Source: Stentor roeselii (Eukaryota > Ciliophora > Heterotrichea > Heterotrichida > Stentoridae). Taken from it: a DNA stretch of 64,000 nt. The first letter of the stretch is position 1; every line of letters starts with the position of its first letter. The stretch lies in contig RSEH01000063.1 in the NCBI GenBank assembly GCA_006503475.1, positions 62,001 through 126,000 of the forward strand, in the 5' to 3' direction. Both the position numbers and the translations under genes were made by a program. Below, piece by piece: positions 41,148-51,080 of this stretch. Below the pieces are notes generated by a model, which saw only the letters and a list, made by a program, of their open reading frames with translations, had not been told where the DNA came from and searched no databases.

Positions 41148-41283
41148 ATAGATAGGTAGGGTAAATAAGCATTTGAGTAGGAGGTTTAAAGGTAAAGATT
41201 GGATTTGGTTAGTTTTTGGAAGGGATAAATTCATATTTAATCATATCTTCTACTTAAGATTCTCATGTTGAATTTAAAATACA

Positions 41284-43062
41284 CTAAAAATGACTGACAT
41301 CTACCGACTGTTCCTTCGTCGAAGGACTAACAGAATCAACAGTCCTGCCAGTTAAATAATATGGCCTGGTATAACTCGGAACATCCCCAGAGCCCATGGA
41401 AACCACCGAAGTAGGACTTAACGAAAAGTTTCTATCTCTTTTCGAGTAATTCCCCGGTGCAGCAGTCCGAAGAATCCTTTTATCTAATTTCAAAGGAGTC
41501 CATTTCTGAGGAACGAAGCCAGAATTATCCAAGCCTGGAACATAAGACGAAAATCTTCTGGCAACTGGAATCCATATCATTTTTCTTTCTTTCACTTCTA
41601 AGGGCTTAGTCGTCCTGCCTTCTCCAGGACGAATGTTTAAGTTGAAAACTTTCTTTTCTTGCTTGACTGTGTTGCTTGAATAATGAACCTTCCAGCTTGG
41701 AACTATTGGTTCTAAGGTTCGATTTATTGATGCCACTGTTGATAATAAAAAATGAGCGTTTTCTACTTCGGGGATGAATAAGGGAGGACTGGATTCAAGT
41801 GGGACATCACTAGGGCTATAAAGGCTAATCCTAGGTCCCATAACAGAAGTACCTCTAAAATGTCTAGTTTTCAGCTCCTTAGGTGTAGAAATACAAGTAT
41901 TTCTCGTTTTCGGTCTAATATCTCTAGAAAGACTTCTACCCTTAGCAAAAACCGAGTTCGTAAGATACAAAAGTTTATTCTGCACCGGATTATCATCAAG
42001 AGCTTCATGAAGTGCTTTTTCCTGCATCATAGGTAGAACAATCTGACTATTTTTCTGTGCTTGAATAGCATAAGCAAGTTTTCCCTTCGCAACTTTTTCC
42101 CTTATTTTCCGATCAATGATATCTTTAATCCTCTGGGCTTCTTTATAGTCCTCATCCTCTTCCGGGTTTTTTTCCCCATCAGTACCCTCATAGTCCTTAC
42201 GTGCTTCATCCATATGCTTGGAGTCCTTCGAGCTGCTTTCATGGACTTTTTTCTGATGACCTTTGGCAGGTCCTCCAAGAGAAGCAAGATATTTCTGATA
42301 AGCTTCTTTGTTCTGCATGGCAGCTTTTCGCCTTTTAATCCGAATAAACTTTTCCTTTACTATTTTAAAAGAAAGTTTTTTTGCCCTCCAGATTTTTTTC
42401 ACAGTTAAAATCGCGATGTTTTCCTTTATCTGCTCAAGACGCACCCTTCGGTACTCAAGAAAAGCTAAAAAGTCTCTTTTGATTTTGCAAGAATAGTTAA
42501 AAAGAACAGTTCTTAAATAGTTGCAAACGATTTCTTCTCTGATCTTTAAATGTCTCAAATACGCCAAATGCAACACGATCAGTTTTTTTCTAACCAAATA
42601 TCTGCGAAAGGCCGCCTGGATCTTCTTAATCGCCTATTTAGCAGGTACTGGAATAGTCGCAGTGCCCAAGGACAACATGCACAAATCGGTCTGTTCCCGT
42701 AAGTCTTTAATGACCCTTCCTGAGTTCTTTTCCCGGATCACGAGCATCAATGGCTCGACTTTAACTCGAATTAAAAAGCCTCGAACGATTTTTTGAATTT
42801 TTAAAGCCGCTTTTTCGCAGGTGAGTCTTTGTTTAGCATGTTGAGAAACTGCGTTTTCCACGATTTCTTCCCAATTTTCTTGGATTTGACGGCGCTTTTG
42901 AGTTATGTGTCGCACGTTTCGCTGAGTTTTCAATGAGGACTCTTTTTTTGATACCTGGTCGAACATTCGCTGATGACGAGATTTGTTTGCTGTTGCTTTG
43001 GTTATTGAACAGTCGGTTAGAAGGTAATGCAAAATCGAAGGGTTCGGACGTGGTGAGGACAT
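41284..43062 (-). CDS. IQ-motif protein, one 15-nt intron
   Basis: 587 residues after removing intron 42634-42648 (coding strand GTACCTGCTAAATAG), which joins TIP to AIKKIQAAFRRYLVRKKLIV and completes an IQ motif. Another IQ motif, ALKIQKIVRGFLIR, lies near residue 93. IQ motifs bind calmodulin or centrin. The middle is charged (DEARKDYEGTDGEKNPEEDE) and the C-terminal 250 residues are Ser/Pro/Arg-rich and unstructured. Probably a cytoskeletal or ciliary protein. Its ATG is 8 bp from the divergent GOST gene ATG. Confidence 0.85.
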
Positions 43063-43070
43063 TATAAGAA
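43063..43070. promoter_or_regulatory. 8-bp divergent spacer between two start codons
   Basis: ATTATAAG/A-type sequence between the minus-strand IQ gene start (43062) and the plus-strand GOST gene start (43071). Like 21405-21411 it is TATA-like in at least one direction and leaves no room for separate promoters. Confidence 0.55.
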
Positions 43071-44342
43071 ATGGTTTTTTTTGCTGTGGTTTTCTTTAAT
43101 TTGTGCTTTGCTTTGAATTTTGAATATTCTGCAAAATTTAATGGGCCGAGTTTGCAGTTTAGTAAAAAGTTCTCGATGTTTAAACTTGGTGATATGTTTG
43201 GAAATCGCAGTCCTTTTTTAAATGTTACTGTCGAACATGTGATTGGAAAAAAAAGCCTGTTTGCGGTGATGAAGGAAGAAGAATATCTGCAGGTTTACCA
43301 GGAGACTGACCCGGTCAGTGCTTGTAAAGGGAAGATTAAGTTTCAGATGAAATCTTTAAGTCCTGGGAAAAATTTTTATAGAAAAGTTGACTCGACTGGC
43401 CTGTACACGGTTGTCATGCTCGTTTGTGACAATGACCTCGAAGTAAAGTTAAATATTCAATCGATTAACCCCTTCGGCCACTTAACAGGCGGGTATGTTC
43501 TTTTATTACCAGTAAGAAAAACATAGTTCTATGTGGGAATGTCAATAATTTACTTATGTTTCTTTACATTTTGGGGATGTTCACTATTTACTTACTACAA
43601 CTTCGCGATTTCCATTCAAAAGTACTGCATTCCTTTGATGTTAACGGTCTGCATCTTGGAGCACTCTTTGAACTTCTGGTATTGGGACTACATTAACTTG
43701 ACTGGAAACTCTAGTGCTTCTTTACTCATCGTCACTGTTCTTGCCAAGTCTCTAAGGGACGCTCTGGGCAGGTCGCTTTTATTAGCAGCCTCTCATGGAT
43801 GGGGCATCGTTGATGACAACCCTCCTTTCGGCAAGTGCATTATTTATGTTTGTGGAGTTCTTTATTTTTTATTTGACGTCGTTTATGAAGGGTTTTCGAA
43901 GACTTATGCAGAAAATGAACTTTGGGTCCTTATGGCTACTACTTTGCCCCTTGTCTTGACTAATGCTCTCATTTTTTACTTTGTTTTTGCGTGGTTTGCA
44001 CAGGTTTATATGAGACTTCAGCAGATGGGGCAGGTTTATAAAATCACCTTGTTGAGGAAATTCGCTTGTGTCTTGTTTGTTGGAGGATTTGTTAGTGTTT
44101 TGTGGACTGTCGTTGAGGTCGTCACCAAAAGCTTCTTGCAGGTTGAAGAGTACTGGACCGGACTTTGGCTCTATATTGGAATTTGGGACCTTATCTTTAT
44201 GCTTATGACTGTAAGTTTTATGATTATTTGGAAAATTGATGAGAATTCACAGATTTTAGCACATGCTTATCAGATTAGAAGTGATGATGACCTGTCAAGT
44301 GAACGAGAAGGCAACATGGGAATAGAACTTTCTAAAAAATAA
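43071..44342 (+). CDS. GOST-family seven-TM receptor (TMEM87/GPR107 type), one 15-nt intron
   Basis: 418 residues after removing intron 43512-43526 (GTAAGAAAAACATAG), which joins GYVLLLP to FYVGMSIIYLCFF at the start of TM1. Signal peptide MVFFAVVFFNLCFA, a luminal GOLD-like domain to about residue 145, then seven TM helices. The (L/A)(L)P-F-Y-x-x-M-S-x-x-Y junction and ASHGWGIV motif are typical of the lung-7TM/GOST group, which works in Golgi and endosomal trafficking. Only 5 bp separate its stop from the next gene's ATG. Confidence 0.88.
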
Positions 44343-44347
44343 TAATC

Positions 44348-45070
44348 ATGGAAACCAAGCCGGTTAAACCTCTGATCGACTCCCCAAAGAAAACCCTAAA
44401 AGAGCTCTGTCCAGAAGACAAAGCACGTGTAGGACAATTAGTTCAAAAGCTAGCAATCGAGAAAGCCAATCGTAAAAAAACCGAAGAAAAATCATTAAAA
44501 GAAGAAAGCGAATTAAACCGTCTTCTAGACCTTTTAAAATCTGAACAAGCAAGTCTTTTACGAGAAAACGAAACAATTCAAGAGTCTCTCCTGACATCAA
44601 TGAGTCAAATCGAGTCTCTACAAAATTCTCAGATTTTACATTCGGTTGAGTCGAATTTTCATCAAAAAACTTCCAGTCAAGACATGTCAGTTTGCACTCA
44701 GTTTAAAGAATCTGTCAGTCTTAGTGTTCAAACTGTACCTGAAAGGGAACAACCACCGATAAGGGAAAAATTTGTGGAAAAGGAAAATTTTGAAAAGAAA
44801 AGATTTGTTGGAGAAGATATGAAAAGAGTTATTGAAAAAGCTCAGGAAACTTCTGCAAGACTTGAAAAGTTTTTTTCTTTTAATTCGGAATCTGCTGGAC
44901 AGTCGTTTTGGTCGGAAAAAGGAGAGATTTGTGGGAAATGTGAGAAAAGTTTTCAGGGTTTAGGGAAAAAAGATAGAGCTGAAAGGGATGAGGAGATTAT
45001 TGTTATTGATGAACCGTTTTATGACTCTCATCTTTTGGATGTTATTGATCAGATGGAAGATTTTGAATAA
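44348..45070 (+). CDS. Coiled-coil protein, possibly hinderin-like
   Basis: 240 residues. Residues about 17-105 form a coiled coil that begins LKELCPEDKARVGQLVQKLA; the LCPEDK...L...LA stretch recalls the coiled-coil of hinderin/KIAA1328-like proteins, a recollection I cannot verify here. The rest is charged and unstructured with one CGKC pair near residue 198. Starts 5 bp after the GOST stop on the same strand. Confidence 0.7.
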   Translation: METKPVKPLIDSPKKTLKELCPEDKARVGQLVQKLAIEKANRKKTEEKSLKEESELNRLLDLLKSEQASLLRENETIQESLLTSMSQIESLQNSQILHSVESNFHQKTSSQDMSVCTQFKESVSLSVQTVPEREQPPIREKFVEKENFEKKRFVGEDMKRVIEKAQETSARLEKFFSFNSESAGQSFWSEKGEICGKCEKSFQGLGKKDRAERDEEIIVIDEPFYDSHLLDVIDQMEDFE

Positions 45071-45829
45071 ATTAATAATAATATAAGTATTCACTATCAA
45101 ATCCAAAATTAGACTCATTTGGTTAAGAAAATTCAGACTGCGAGAACAGATGCAAGACTATTCCTCTGACTTTCATCAGAATAAAGTGGAAGGTACCTAA
45201 AAAATAAATCAAATAAAAAAACTCCAAGCTCAAACATTTGAATTTTTATTATATCCAGTTATTTAGAAGATTTCAGGAGTTCCAAGATTAGAAAAAATAT
45301 TTCTACTATTTAAACCCTTCAACTTGCCTTTCTTCTTTTTCGATTGTTCTTCTTGAATTTAGTAAATTACAAAAAGGTCTTTTGAATTTGGACTCGCTAC
45401 ACAAAAAGTTTGGTAATTCCTAAGATTGACGAAAATTTATCAGGCTTGAGATCACGAAAATTAATCCAGATCGAAATTTACTCACTGTTCACACAAATGA
45501 CAGGCTTCTTTTTAGAAATGTAATCTTTTATAATTATTTATTCGTTTGAGAGTAAAGTTCACTTATCTTTCTATAACTTCAACCAAGTTATTTCCTTTGT
45601 TCCTCATAAAGATTTTATCGAGTATTTCATTCGATGAAGTTCTTTCTTATTGAACCGTTGAAGTGATGCTGCTCAAATTTGCATCTTTCTGGTAATTTTA
45701 CTTATTAGTATTAAATTGATGCAAGATGCAACTTTATAGTTTTTGAACTGACTTATTAGAAAATTTTAAGTAAGGAAAATATTCATAATTATAATTTCTT
45801 CAAATAATTGAAAGTAAATTTTTTATAAA
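45071..45829. other. Intergenic gap with a possible decayed minus-strand gene
   Basis: 759 bp. On the minus strand one frame from ATG 45607 to TAA 45263 reads protein-like at both ends (MRNKGNNLVEVIER, KEACHLCEQ, FCVASPNSKDLF, SRNIFSNLGTPEIF) but contains about eight in-frame stops that no 15/16-nt GT...AG removal explains. It could be a dead gene or coincidence. Nothing else recognised. Confidence 0.25.
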
Positions 45830-46225
45830 ATGGAAATTATTAAAGAAATATGTCAGGACAATTTTATTCAAACCCTAGGTCTCAAGTATTGGAGTTCCGT
45901 GGATTTACTCGAAAGAGTAAATGATCTACTCACAGGAAACGCTTTTGTTATATTCCTCGAGAACTTCACAGGAAAACGAGTAGAAATAATTGTTAGAAAC
46001 AACGATAATTTAAAACAAGTCTGGAAATCAATCCAAGTATCCTACGAAAGAATGAAAAAAGGGGTAAACCTGAAAAATTTATCTAAAAGATTCGACTTAT
46101 GCTACAAAAACACGATATTCGACAAGGATTCAACAGTTTCTTCCCTTGGGTTGATTGAAAACGAAACAATAAAATTTAAAAGAAAGAAACCAAGAAAGGT
46201 TCAAGTACATCAAACTAAAGAGTAA
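45830..46225 (+). CDS. SNRNP25: Ubiquitin-fold protein resembling U11/U12 snRNP 25K
   Basis: 131 residues; human SNRNP25 has 132. Layout corresponds by eye: a short helical N-terminus, then a ubiquitin-like fold (AFVIFLENFTGKRVEIIV; LKQVWKSIQVSYERMKKG) and an ending FDLCYKNTIFDKDSTVSSLG + LIENETIKFKRKK, comparable with human YHLTSAGEKLTEDRKKLRDY + GIRNRDEVSFIKK. The conserved W-S-Y-V-W segment of the family is not present, so another ubiquitin-like protein is possible. If correct it is a minor-spliceosome component. Convergent with the next gene, 12 bp. Confidence 0.5.
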   Translation: MEIIKEICQDNFIQTLGLKYWSSVDLLERVNDLLTGNAFVIFLENFTGKRVEIIVRNNDNLKQVWKSIQVSYERMKKGVNLKNLSKRFDLCYKNTIFDKDSTVSSLGLIENETIKFKRKKPRKVQVHQTKE

Positions 46226-46237
46226 AGTTTAAAATAG

Positions 46238-46678
46238 TTATAATTTCGCAAGTAGAGTGTATTGAAAGTTACTCAGCTCTTGTACTGCAGGAGAAATAAG
46301 ATGATCTATCGGACCTTGGATGGTATTTAGCCGTTTTTTAACTTTTTTGCAAATAATAACCAGTGACTTGATTCTTGACCTTTTCATTGTTCCTTGAATT
46401 TCAGCTTCTAAAGTTGAAAAAAGAAGAGATAAACACTTTAGCATTATTATTTTTTCTTGAGCGGTTACTGCTTTTGCAAGTCGGGTTAAGTAATTTTCTA
46501 TCTGGTTTATGTCTGACTGAGAACGGATTAACTTGTTTCTTAGGCAAGTTTGAGTTTCATTCAGTCGGTCTTGAATATTTTTGTAGTTTCGTAAAGATAT
46601 TTCTTTGATTTCTTGGAAATTATCTGAACCGATTCCCAGTTTTTTACCGAGAGACACCCAGAACTCAAGTTCTTCCAT
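46238..46678 (-). CDS. Small helical protein, unknown
   Basis: 146 residues, almost entirely predicted amphipathic helix (EIKEISLRNYKNIQDRLNET, QIENYLTRLAKAVTAQEKII). No family recognised. It starts GTAAATG-style like its neighbours and ends 12 bp from the convergent SNRNP25-like gene. Confidence 0.65.
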   Translation of the reverse strand: MEELEFWVSLGKKLGIGSDNFQEIKEISLRNYKNIQDRLNETQTCLRNKLIRSQSDINQIENYLTRLAKAVTAQEKIIMLKCLSLLFSTLEAEIQGTMKRSRIKSLVIICKKVKKRLNTIQGPIDHLISPAVQELSNFQYTLLAKL

Positions 46679-46861
46679 TTACATTGGACATGGTTGGTAA
46701 AATGATTTAATTTTAATTGACACTGATGTCCATAACTCGGATAATAATATATTAAAATGATTACAGATGATGACTGTAAAAACTTTAAGCCAACAAATCC
46801 AATAAAAACTTCAACAAACAATCTTAATCCCCACAAAAATAAAATAAAGAATTATTAACCT

Positions 46862-47263
46862 TTAACTAACCTTCACAAATCCTTTAATTCCCAGTCCCTT
46901 CCTAATAAAAGCCCCAGACGCAAGTACAAAGATAACAAAATTCAATTCAAGGAACCAAAAAAACCCAGTTTTCTGATAATCAAGCACATTAGGAATCCGA
47001 TAATGATAAAACCAGAAGTACCCCATGACACAACTAACAATAACAACAGGTACAACAGCAATCCCAATAAAATAACTTGCAAACTTGACAGGAGGAGTAA
47101 AAGAAACAACAGCCTGAAAGACGATGATGACAGCAAAAGTTCCAATAATCCAATAATCAAAATCCGAAACACTTCCCACAAGAGCGACCCTGACGACAAG
47201 ATAAGCCAAAGCCGAGACCACTAAAACAAAGTGAATCCAGGCAACAATCTTTGCCCCTGACAT
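46862..47263 (-). CDS. Four-TM membrane protein, unknown
   Basis: 133 residues with four hydrophobic helices: about 6-30 (IVAWIHFVLVVSALAYLVV), 37-57 (YWIIGTFAVIIVFQAVVSF), 62-88 (FASYFIGIAVVPVVIVSCVM) and 101-119 (FFWFLELNFVIFVLASGAF). Very short loops. No family recognised. A 15-bp spacer separates its start from the stop of the upstream same-strand gene. Confidence 0.75.
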   Translation of the reverse strand: MSGAKIVAWIHFVLVVSALAYLVVRVALVGSVSDFDYWIIGTFAVIIVFQAVVSFTPPVKFASYFIGIAVVPVVIVSCVMGYFWFYHYRIPNVLDYQKTGFFWFLELNFVIFVLASGAFIRKGLGIKGFVKVS

Positions 47264-47278
47264 TTACTAATTAATTCA

Positions 47279-48271
47279 CTACAAATGACTATAAGGCGCC
47301 ATAGGCCGTGCATTTTGCAGTAACTTTAAACTTCCCCCGTGACTAAAACTGCGTTCATGAGGCGATATCGCTTTATACCCTGCAGCTTTCTTTTCAACTC
47401 CACGAATCACAGGAGTCTCTGCCTTGCACGTCATTTTCGAATGACTAGAGTTAAGATTCAAATGTCTTTCACTATAAGAGTTCACAATAGACATCTGTTT
47501 CTTGCGACTATCAACAGAAGTATCAAGTCTTCCCACAAGTCTCGGAGTAAAAGTGCACCCAAGGGTCTCCTGAACAGCTTTTTCTTCTTTTTGTTGAGTA
47601 ATTCGACTTTTCTTACTTTCCAGCCAAAACATATTCCTTTCAAGCACATCCATATTCAACAAGCTTTTCTTCACCACAACCGGTTCAGACATTTTGCACT
47701 TTTCAAATACTTGCGACCTGATATTTTGAATGTCTTCTTCCGCAGCCTGGTACTTTCCCTTCATGATCTGCACTGCAGCGTATTCAGGAGGCAGGCGCTC
47801 TTCTTCATGTTTAACTTCTTCTACTAATCGAATCACTTTTTTAGACTTTCCTGAATCATTTGCTTGTTTCAGGTCAAGTAATGAGAGAAAACTTTGCTTT
47901 GGAGTCATTCTAAGAGTAGAACTGGACCTTGAGGTGTTGAGAAGTTTAGTCGTGTATAAAGAAACACTTTCTTGACCCCCTTCTTTAATCTGCACAATTT
48001 CTTTTGAGATTCGGTTTATTCTTGGAACTCCTGTGATGCCTTCTGTTTCTTTCACTTGCTGCTTGTAACGTAATGAGTTTAGCTTTGCTTGGGACTTGGC
48101 GTGCTTTAAAAGAAGAGTGTTTTCGATTTTGTTTCGCACTCGAGCAATGGTCTCGACTGCGGAGGTTCCTTGCTTCTCGATGTTGTCTTGTTTTTTTTTA
48201 CGTACTGTTGAGTCTAGGTAAAGGCGGCTGTAGACTCCTCCTTGATGTGTTTCTTTGATGTAGCCTTTCAT
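47279..48271 (-). CDS. Charged coiled-coil protein, possibly ciliary
   Basis: 330 residues, Lys/Glu/Ser-rich with short coiled-coil segments. It contains LGCTFTPRL near residue 233, a motif type (xCTFxPxL) common in flagellar and other protist cytoskeletal proteins. No named family. Divergent from the IQ gene at 48314 with 42 bp between starts. Confidence 0.7.
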   Translation of the reverse strand: MKGYIKETHQGGVYSRLYLDSTVRKKKQDNIEKQGTSAVETIARVRNKIENTLLLKHAKSQAKLNSLRYKQQVKETEGITGVPRINRISKEIVQIKEGGQESVSLYTTKLLNTSRSSSTLRMTPKQSFLSLLDLKQANDSGKSKKVIRLVEEVKHEEERLPPEYAAVQIMKGKYQAAEEDIQNIRSQVFEKCKMSEPVVVKKSLLNMDVLERNMFWLESKKSRITQQKEEKAVQETLGCTFTPRLVGRLDTSVDSRKKQMSIVNSYSERHLNLNSSHSKMTCKAETPVIRGVEKKAAGYKAISPHERSFSHGGSLKLLQNARPMAPYSHL

Positions 48272-48313
48272 ATAATAAATAGCTTAGTTAACTCAGTTCA
48301 TTAAATTTTAATA

Positions 48314-49321
48314 ATGGTCTCAAGAGGATTTCACTCCAAGTGGACTGGAAGCAAACAGGTCTCTCCTAAACATGAATTTTGTGAAGATGAAAAAGTTTTA
48401 GAGGTTTTTATTTGTAAGGAAAAGAAAAATTGCGGCAGGGCTAATGACGAGAAAACTGAAAATATTCATTTTTCCTTTTTTAATAAAGATCTTCAGGCAC
48501 TTATCTTAAAATTCAAAACTGATGCTGTACGTGTTTTGCAGAGGTTTTTTAGGAAGAAACTCTTTCAGAAGAAGAATTTTTACTTTAAACGGGTGATGAG
48601 TAGGTGCTATCTGAGAAGGGTTTTACCGGCTTTCAACTATTTTAAGGTTTCGCTTGTTTTAGCTAGAAGAGCGGCTAGGGTTATACAGAGGTTTTGGAGG
48701 GATAAGATGAGGATGACTAGAAGTTTGAGAAGTTCTCCGTTGAGGAAACTTCTTGCGCATACTGTGTCGGTTGGAAGTAAACTTAGAAGAATCAACTCGA
48801 TGATCAGCACAGTTTACATAAATCGGACATTAAGCAGTCCTGAGAGTCAAAGTGCATTAACCCCCGACAAGAAAAAACTGAGCATCTTATACAACAAACG
48901 ATCATCCCTTCATTTCCACAAAAGAACTTCAAGTCTTCCAGACATTCTCAAAGACATCCTAAACGATGATCCAAATAGTCTCAGTAATGAAACCATTCCA
49001 GAAATACCTTTAAACCCTTTTCAAATCATTCCAGAAATCAGGACTCCTAAAAGCTTTGTAATGAAAAGAGAATCTTTTAAGGTTAGACCTCGAAAAGTAA
49101 AAAAAATGAATTTAGAAGAACTGGATAAAGCAATGGCTGTTGATTTTTTTAGATTTTCGATGGGCGGGACTGAAAGTTGTAATAGTTGCATTCCTTTTTT
49201 TGTGATAGGATCAGAATCTTCTAAGAATGAAGACTGGAAAAAGGCCAGGGAAGAGTTAAATGTAGAGTATCAAAGGATACTTGAGAAAATTCGTTCAAAT
49301 AAGGTAGTTTATTGTGATTGA
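48314..49321 (+). CDS. IQ-like basic protein
   Basis: 335 residues. IQ-like helices at about 74-95 (VRVLQRFFRKKLFQKKNF) and 115-140 (ARRAARVIQRFWRDKMRM), suggesting calmodulin/centrin light-chain binding. The remainder is Ser/Lys/Pro-rich. Ends in TGA followed in frame by TAA. Function not identified. Confidence 0.7.
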   Translation: MVSRGFHSKWTGSKQVSPKHEFCEDEKVLEVFICKEKKNCGRANDEKTENIHFSFFNKDLQALILKFKTDAVRVLQRFFRKKLFQKKNFYFKRVMSRCYLRRVLPAFNYFKVSLVLARRAARVIQRFWRDKMRMTRSLRSSPLRKLLAHTVSVGSKLRRINSMISTVYINRTLSSPESQSALTPDKKKLSILYNKRSSLHFHKRTSSLPDILKDILNDDPNSLSNETIPEIPLNPFQIIPEIRTPKSFVMKRESFKVRPRKVKKMNLEELDKAMAVDFFRFSMGGTESCNSCIPFFVIGSESSKNEDWKKAREELNVEYQRILEKIRSNKVVYCD

Positions 49322-49637
49322 TAATGAAGATATTTATTTAGTTAATCAAGAATTTTCGATAATTGAATTGTTAAATGTTAGACAAAGGGTTAGTATTAAT
49401 TATCTTTGATCTTGATATTTTTTTGAAATTCTTTAAAAGTTTTATTTGAAGAATAAGGCACTTTGATTGATTCATTACCTTCAAAAGCAAAAGATTATTT
49501 AAATTTTTAGAAGGAAGGTTAAATATATAAATTTTTGAAAGATCAATAAATCTTTAAATAAGCTTCAAATCAACAATCTTAATTAATCTCCATCTACCTT
49601 GTGGAAAACTAAAAAATCAATTAAATCTCTAACAAAA
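49322..49637. other. Intergenic gap, nothing recognised
   Basis: 316 bp of AT-rich DNA between co-oriented genes; only the A/T leader before the DNase II start stands out. Confidence 0.6.
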
Positions 49638-50672
49638 ATGTTGACTATTTTATTACTTGCTTTACCTTCAACCCTTTCCCTATCATGCCTAGATAGTTCA
49701 GGATCTCCAAAAGACTTTTGGATGATTTTAAAAGCTCCACAGTCAGCGAACGTTCCTCCAGTTCCAGGAAAGTCTTACATCTACCTAGACGAGTTGAACC
49801 TGGGTTATCGTTTCAGCAGCCAGCCTCTGAACATTTCAAGCGCAATGGTTTCAACCTTGACACAAATAAACAACGACTCAGGTATTTCTTTAGTCGCTTA
49901 CAAGTAACACCCAGACAGCGACTGCCCAGCGCCATCATGTCCAGTCTACAACTTTGGAAATGGACATATGAAAGGACTTTTGGCATATACTTCAACAGAA
50001 GCTATTTTTATCATTCATAGCTTTCCACAGTTCCCGAATATCAGCTCGGACTACAAAAGTAAGAAAAAAATAGTCACAATGGATGTAGACCCTTCTCAAA
50101 CTATTTATGGTCAAGATATGTTTTGTTTTTCATTGAAAACTAGCGATTTGTTTAACCTGGCTGGGCTGATGAGTATCGGTCTTCCAAATGTATACTCATC
50201 CAGAATAAACCTTCAAAATGCAAACATTTCTCTTCTAATCCATAACAAATCAATATCAAACGCGAAGTTTTATTCTGGTTTCAGTTTTTCAACTCCAAAT
50301 GGTTTCCAGTTCAAGTATTTTTCCAAGGCCGGAAGTTCAGGACTTGATATATTTGAATATGTGATCTCTCCTTTTTATAATGATGGACTAATGTGTGAAA
50401 CCTGGGGCAGACCTTGGGACTCTGACTATTGCCCCCCCAGTTATCGGTTTAAAAATTTGAATATTGATGAGATTTCTATTGGGAACTATTGGTGGACTAG
50501 TTATTATGACCACTCCAAGTGGGCTGTTGGACTTACTAGTAATTTAGTTTGCTTCTGTGATATGAATCGAATGAGTGATCAGCCCAATAGAGGAGGAGGA
50601 GCTGTTTGCATTGTTGATCAGAAACTATACAGTTATTATAAAAGCATTGCAACGAAATATGATAGTTGCTAG
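49638..50672 (+). CDS. DNASE2: Deoxyribonuclease II, one 15-nt intron
   Basis: 339 residues after removing intron 49904-49918 (GTAACACCCAGACAG), which joins SLVAY to NDCPAPS and restores the family YND. Signal peptide MLTILLLALPSTLS; then SCLDSSGSPKDFWMILKAP, SYIYLD, first catalytic His in NGHMKGLLAY, FIIHSFPQFP, YGQDMFCFSL, and the second HxK motif YYDHSKWAVG. DNase II is an acid endonuclease of lysosomes and phagosomes, fitting a cell that digests bacterial prey. Secure. Confidence 0.95.
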
Positions 50673-51080
50673 AATTAGATTAGTTTATAGAAAGTTAGAA
50701 GTTTTAGGTTTTTATTGCAGGCTGATGATTTAGTAGTTTGAGAGTTTTAATTTGAAGAGTTAATGGTTATGATGTGTAGAATATGTAGAGTTTTAGTTGT
50801 TTATTATCAGTCGAACTATCATTTAACCTCCCTATTTCCATAAGTCAAACCAAAAATAATATTAATTCTACCAAATTAAACATATCAAACATGATGATTC
50901 CTAAATCCCTCTCTAATAAAACATTTAACCTCAAGTAAAACTCCTTAAAATCATTCAATAAAATCCCTAATCTTTATAAACCAAACAATAAAAAAAGCTA
51001 AAATCCAAAATCACCTAAACCAAATAAACATTAATCCTCTTCACTCGAAACCATCATTTAAATCGATACCATTGATACAA
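50673..51080 (+). other. Intergenic gap with a sharp strand-composition change
   Basis: 408 bp. 50680-50805 (3' flank of DNase II) is C-poor and G/T-rich; 50810-51060 (5' flank of the next gene) is G-poor and A/C-rich. No coding frame or RNA gene seen. Confidence 0.65.
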
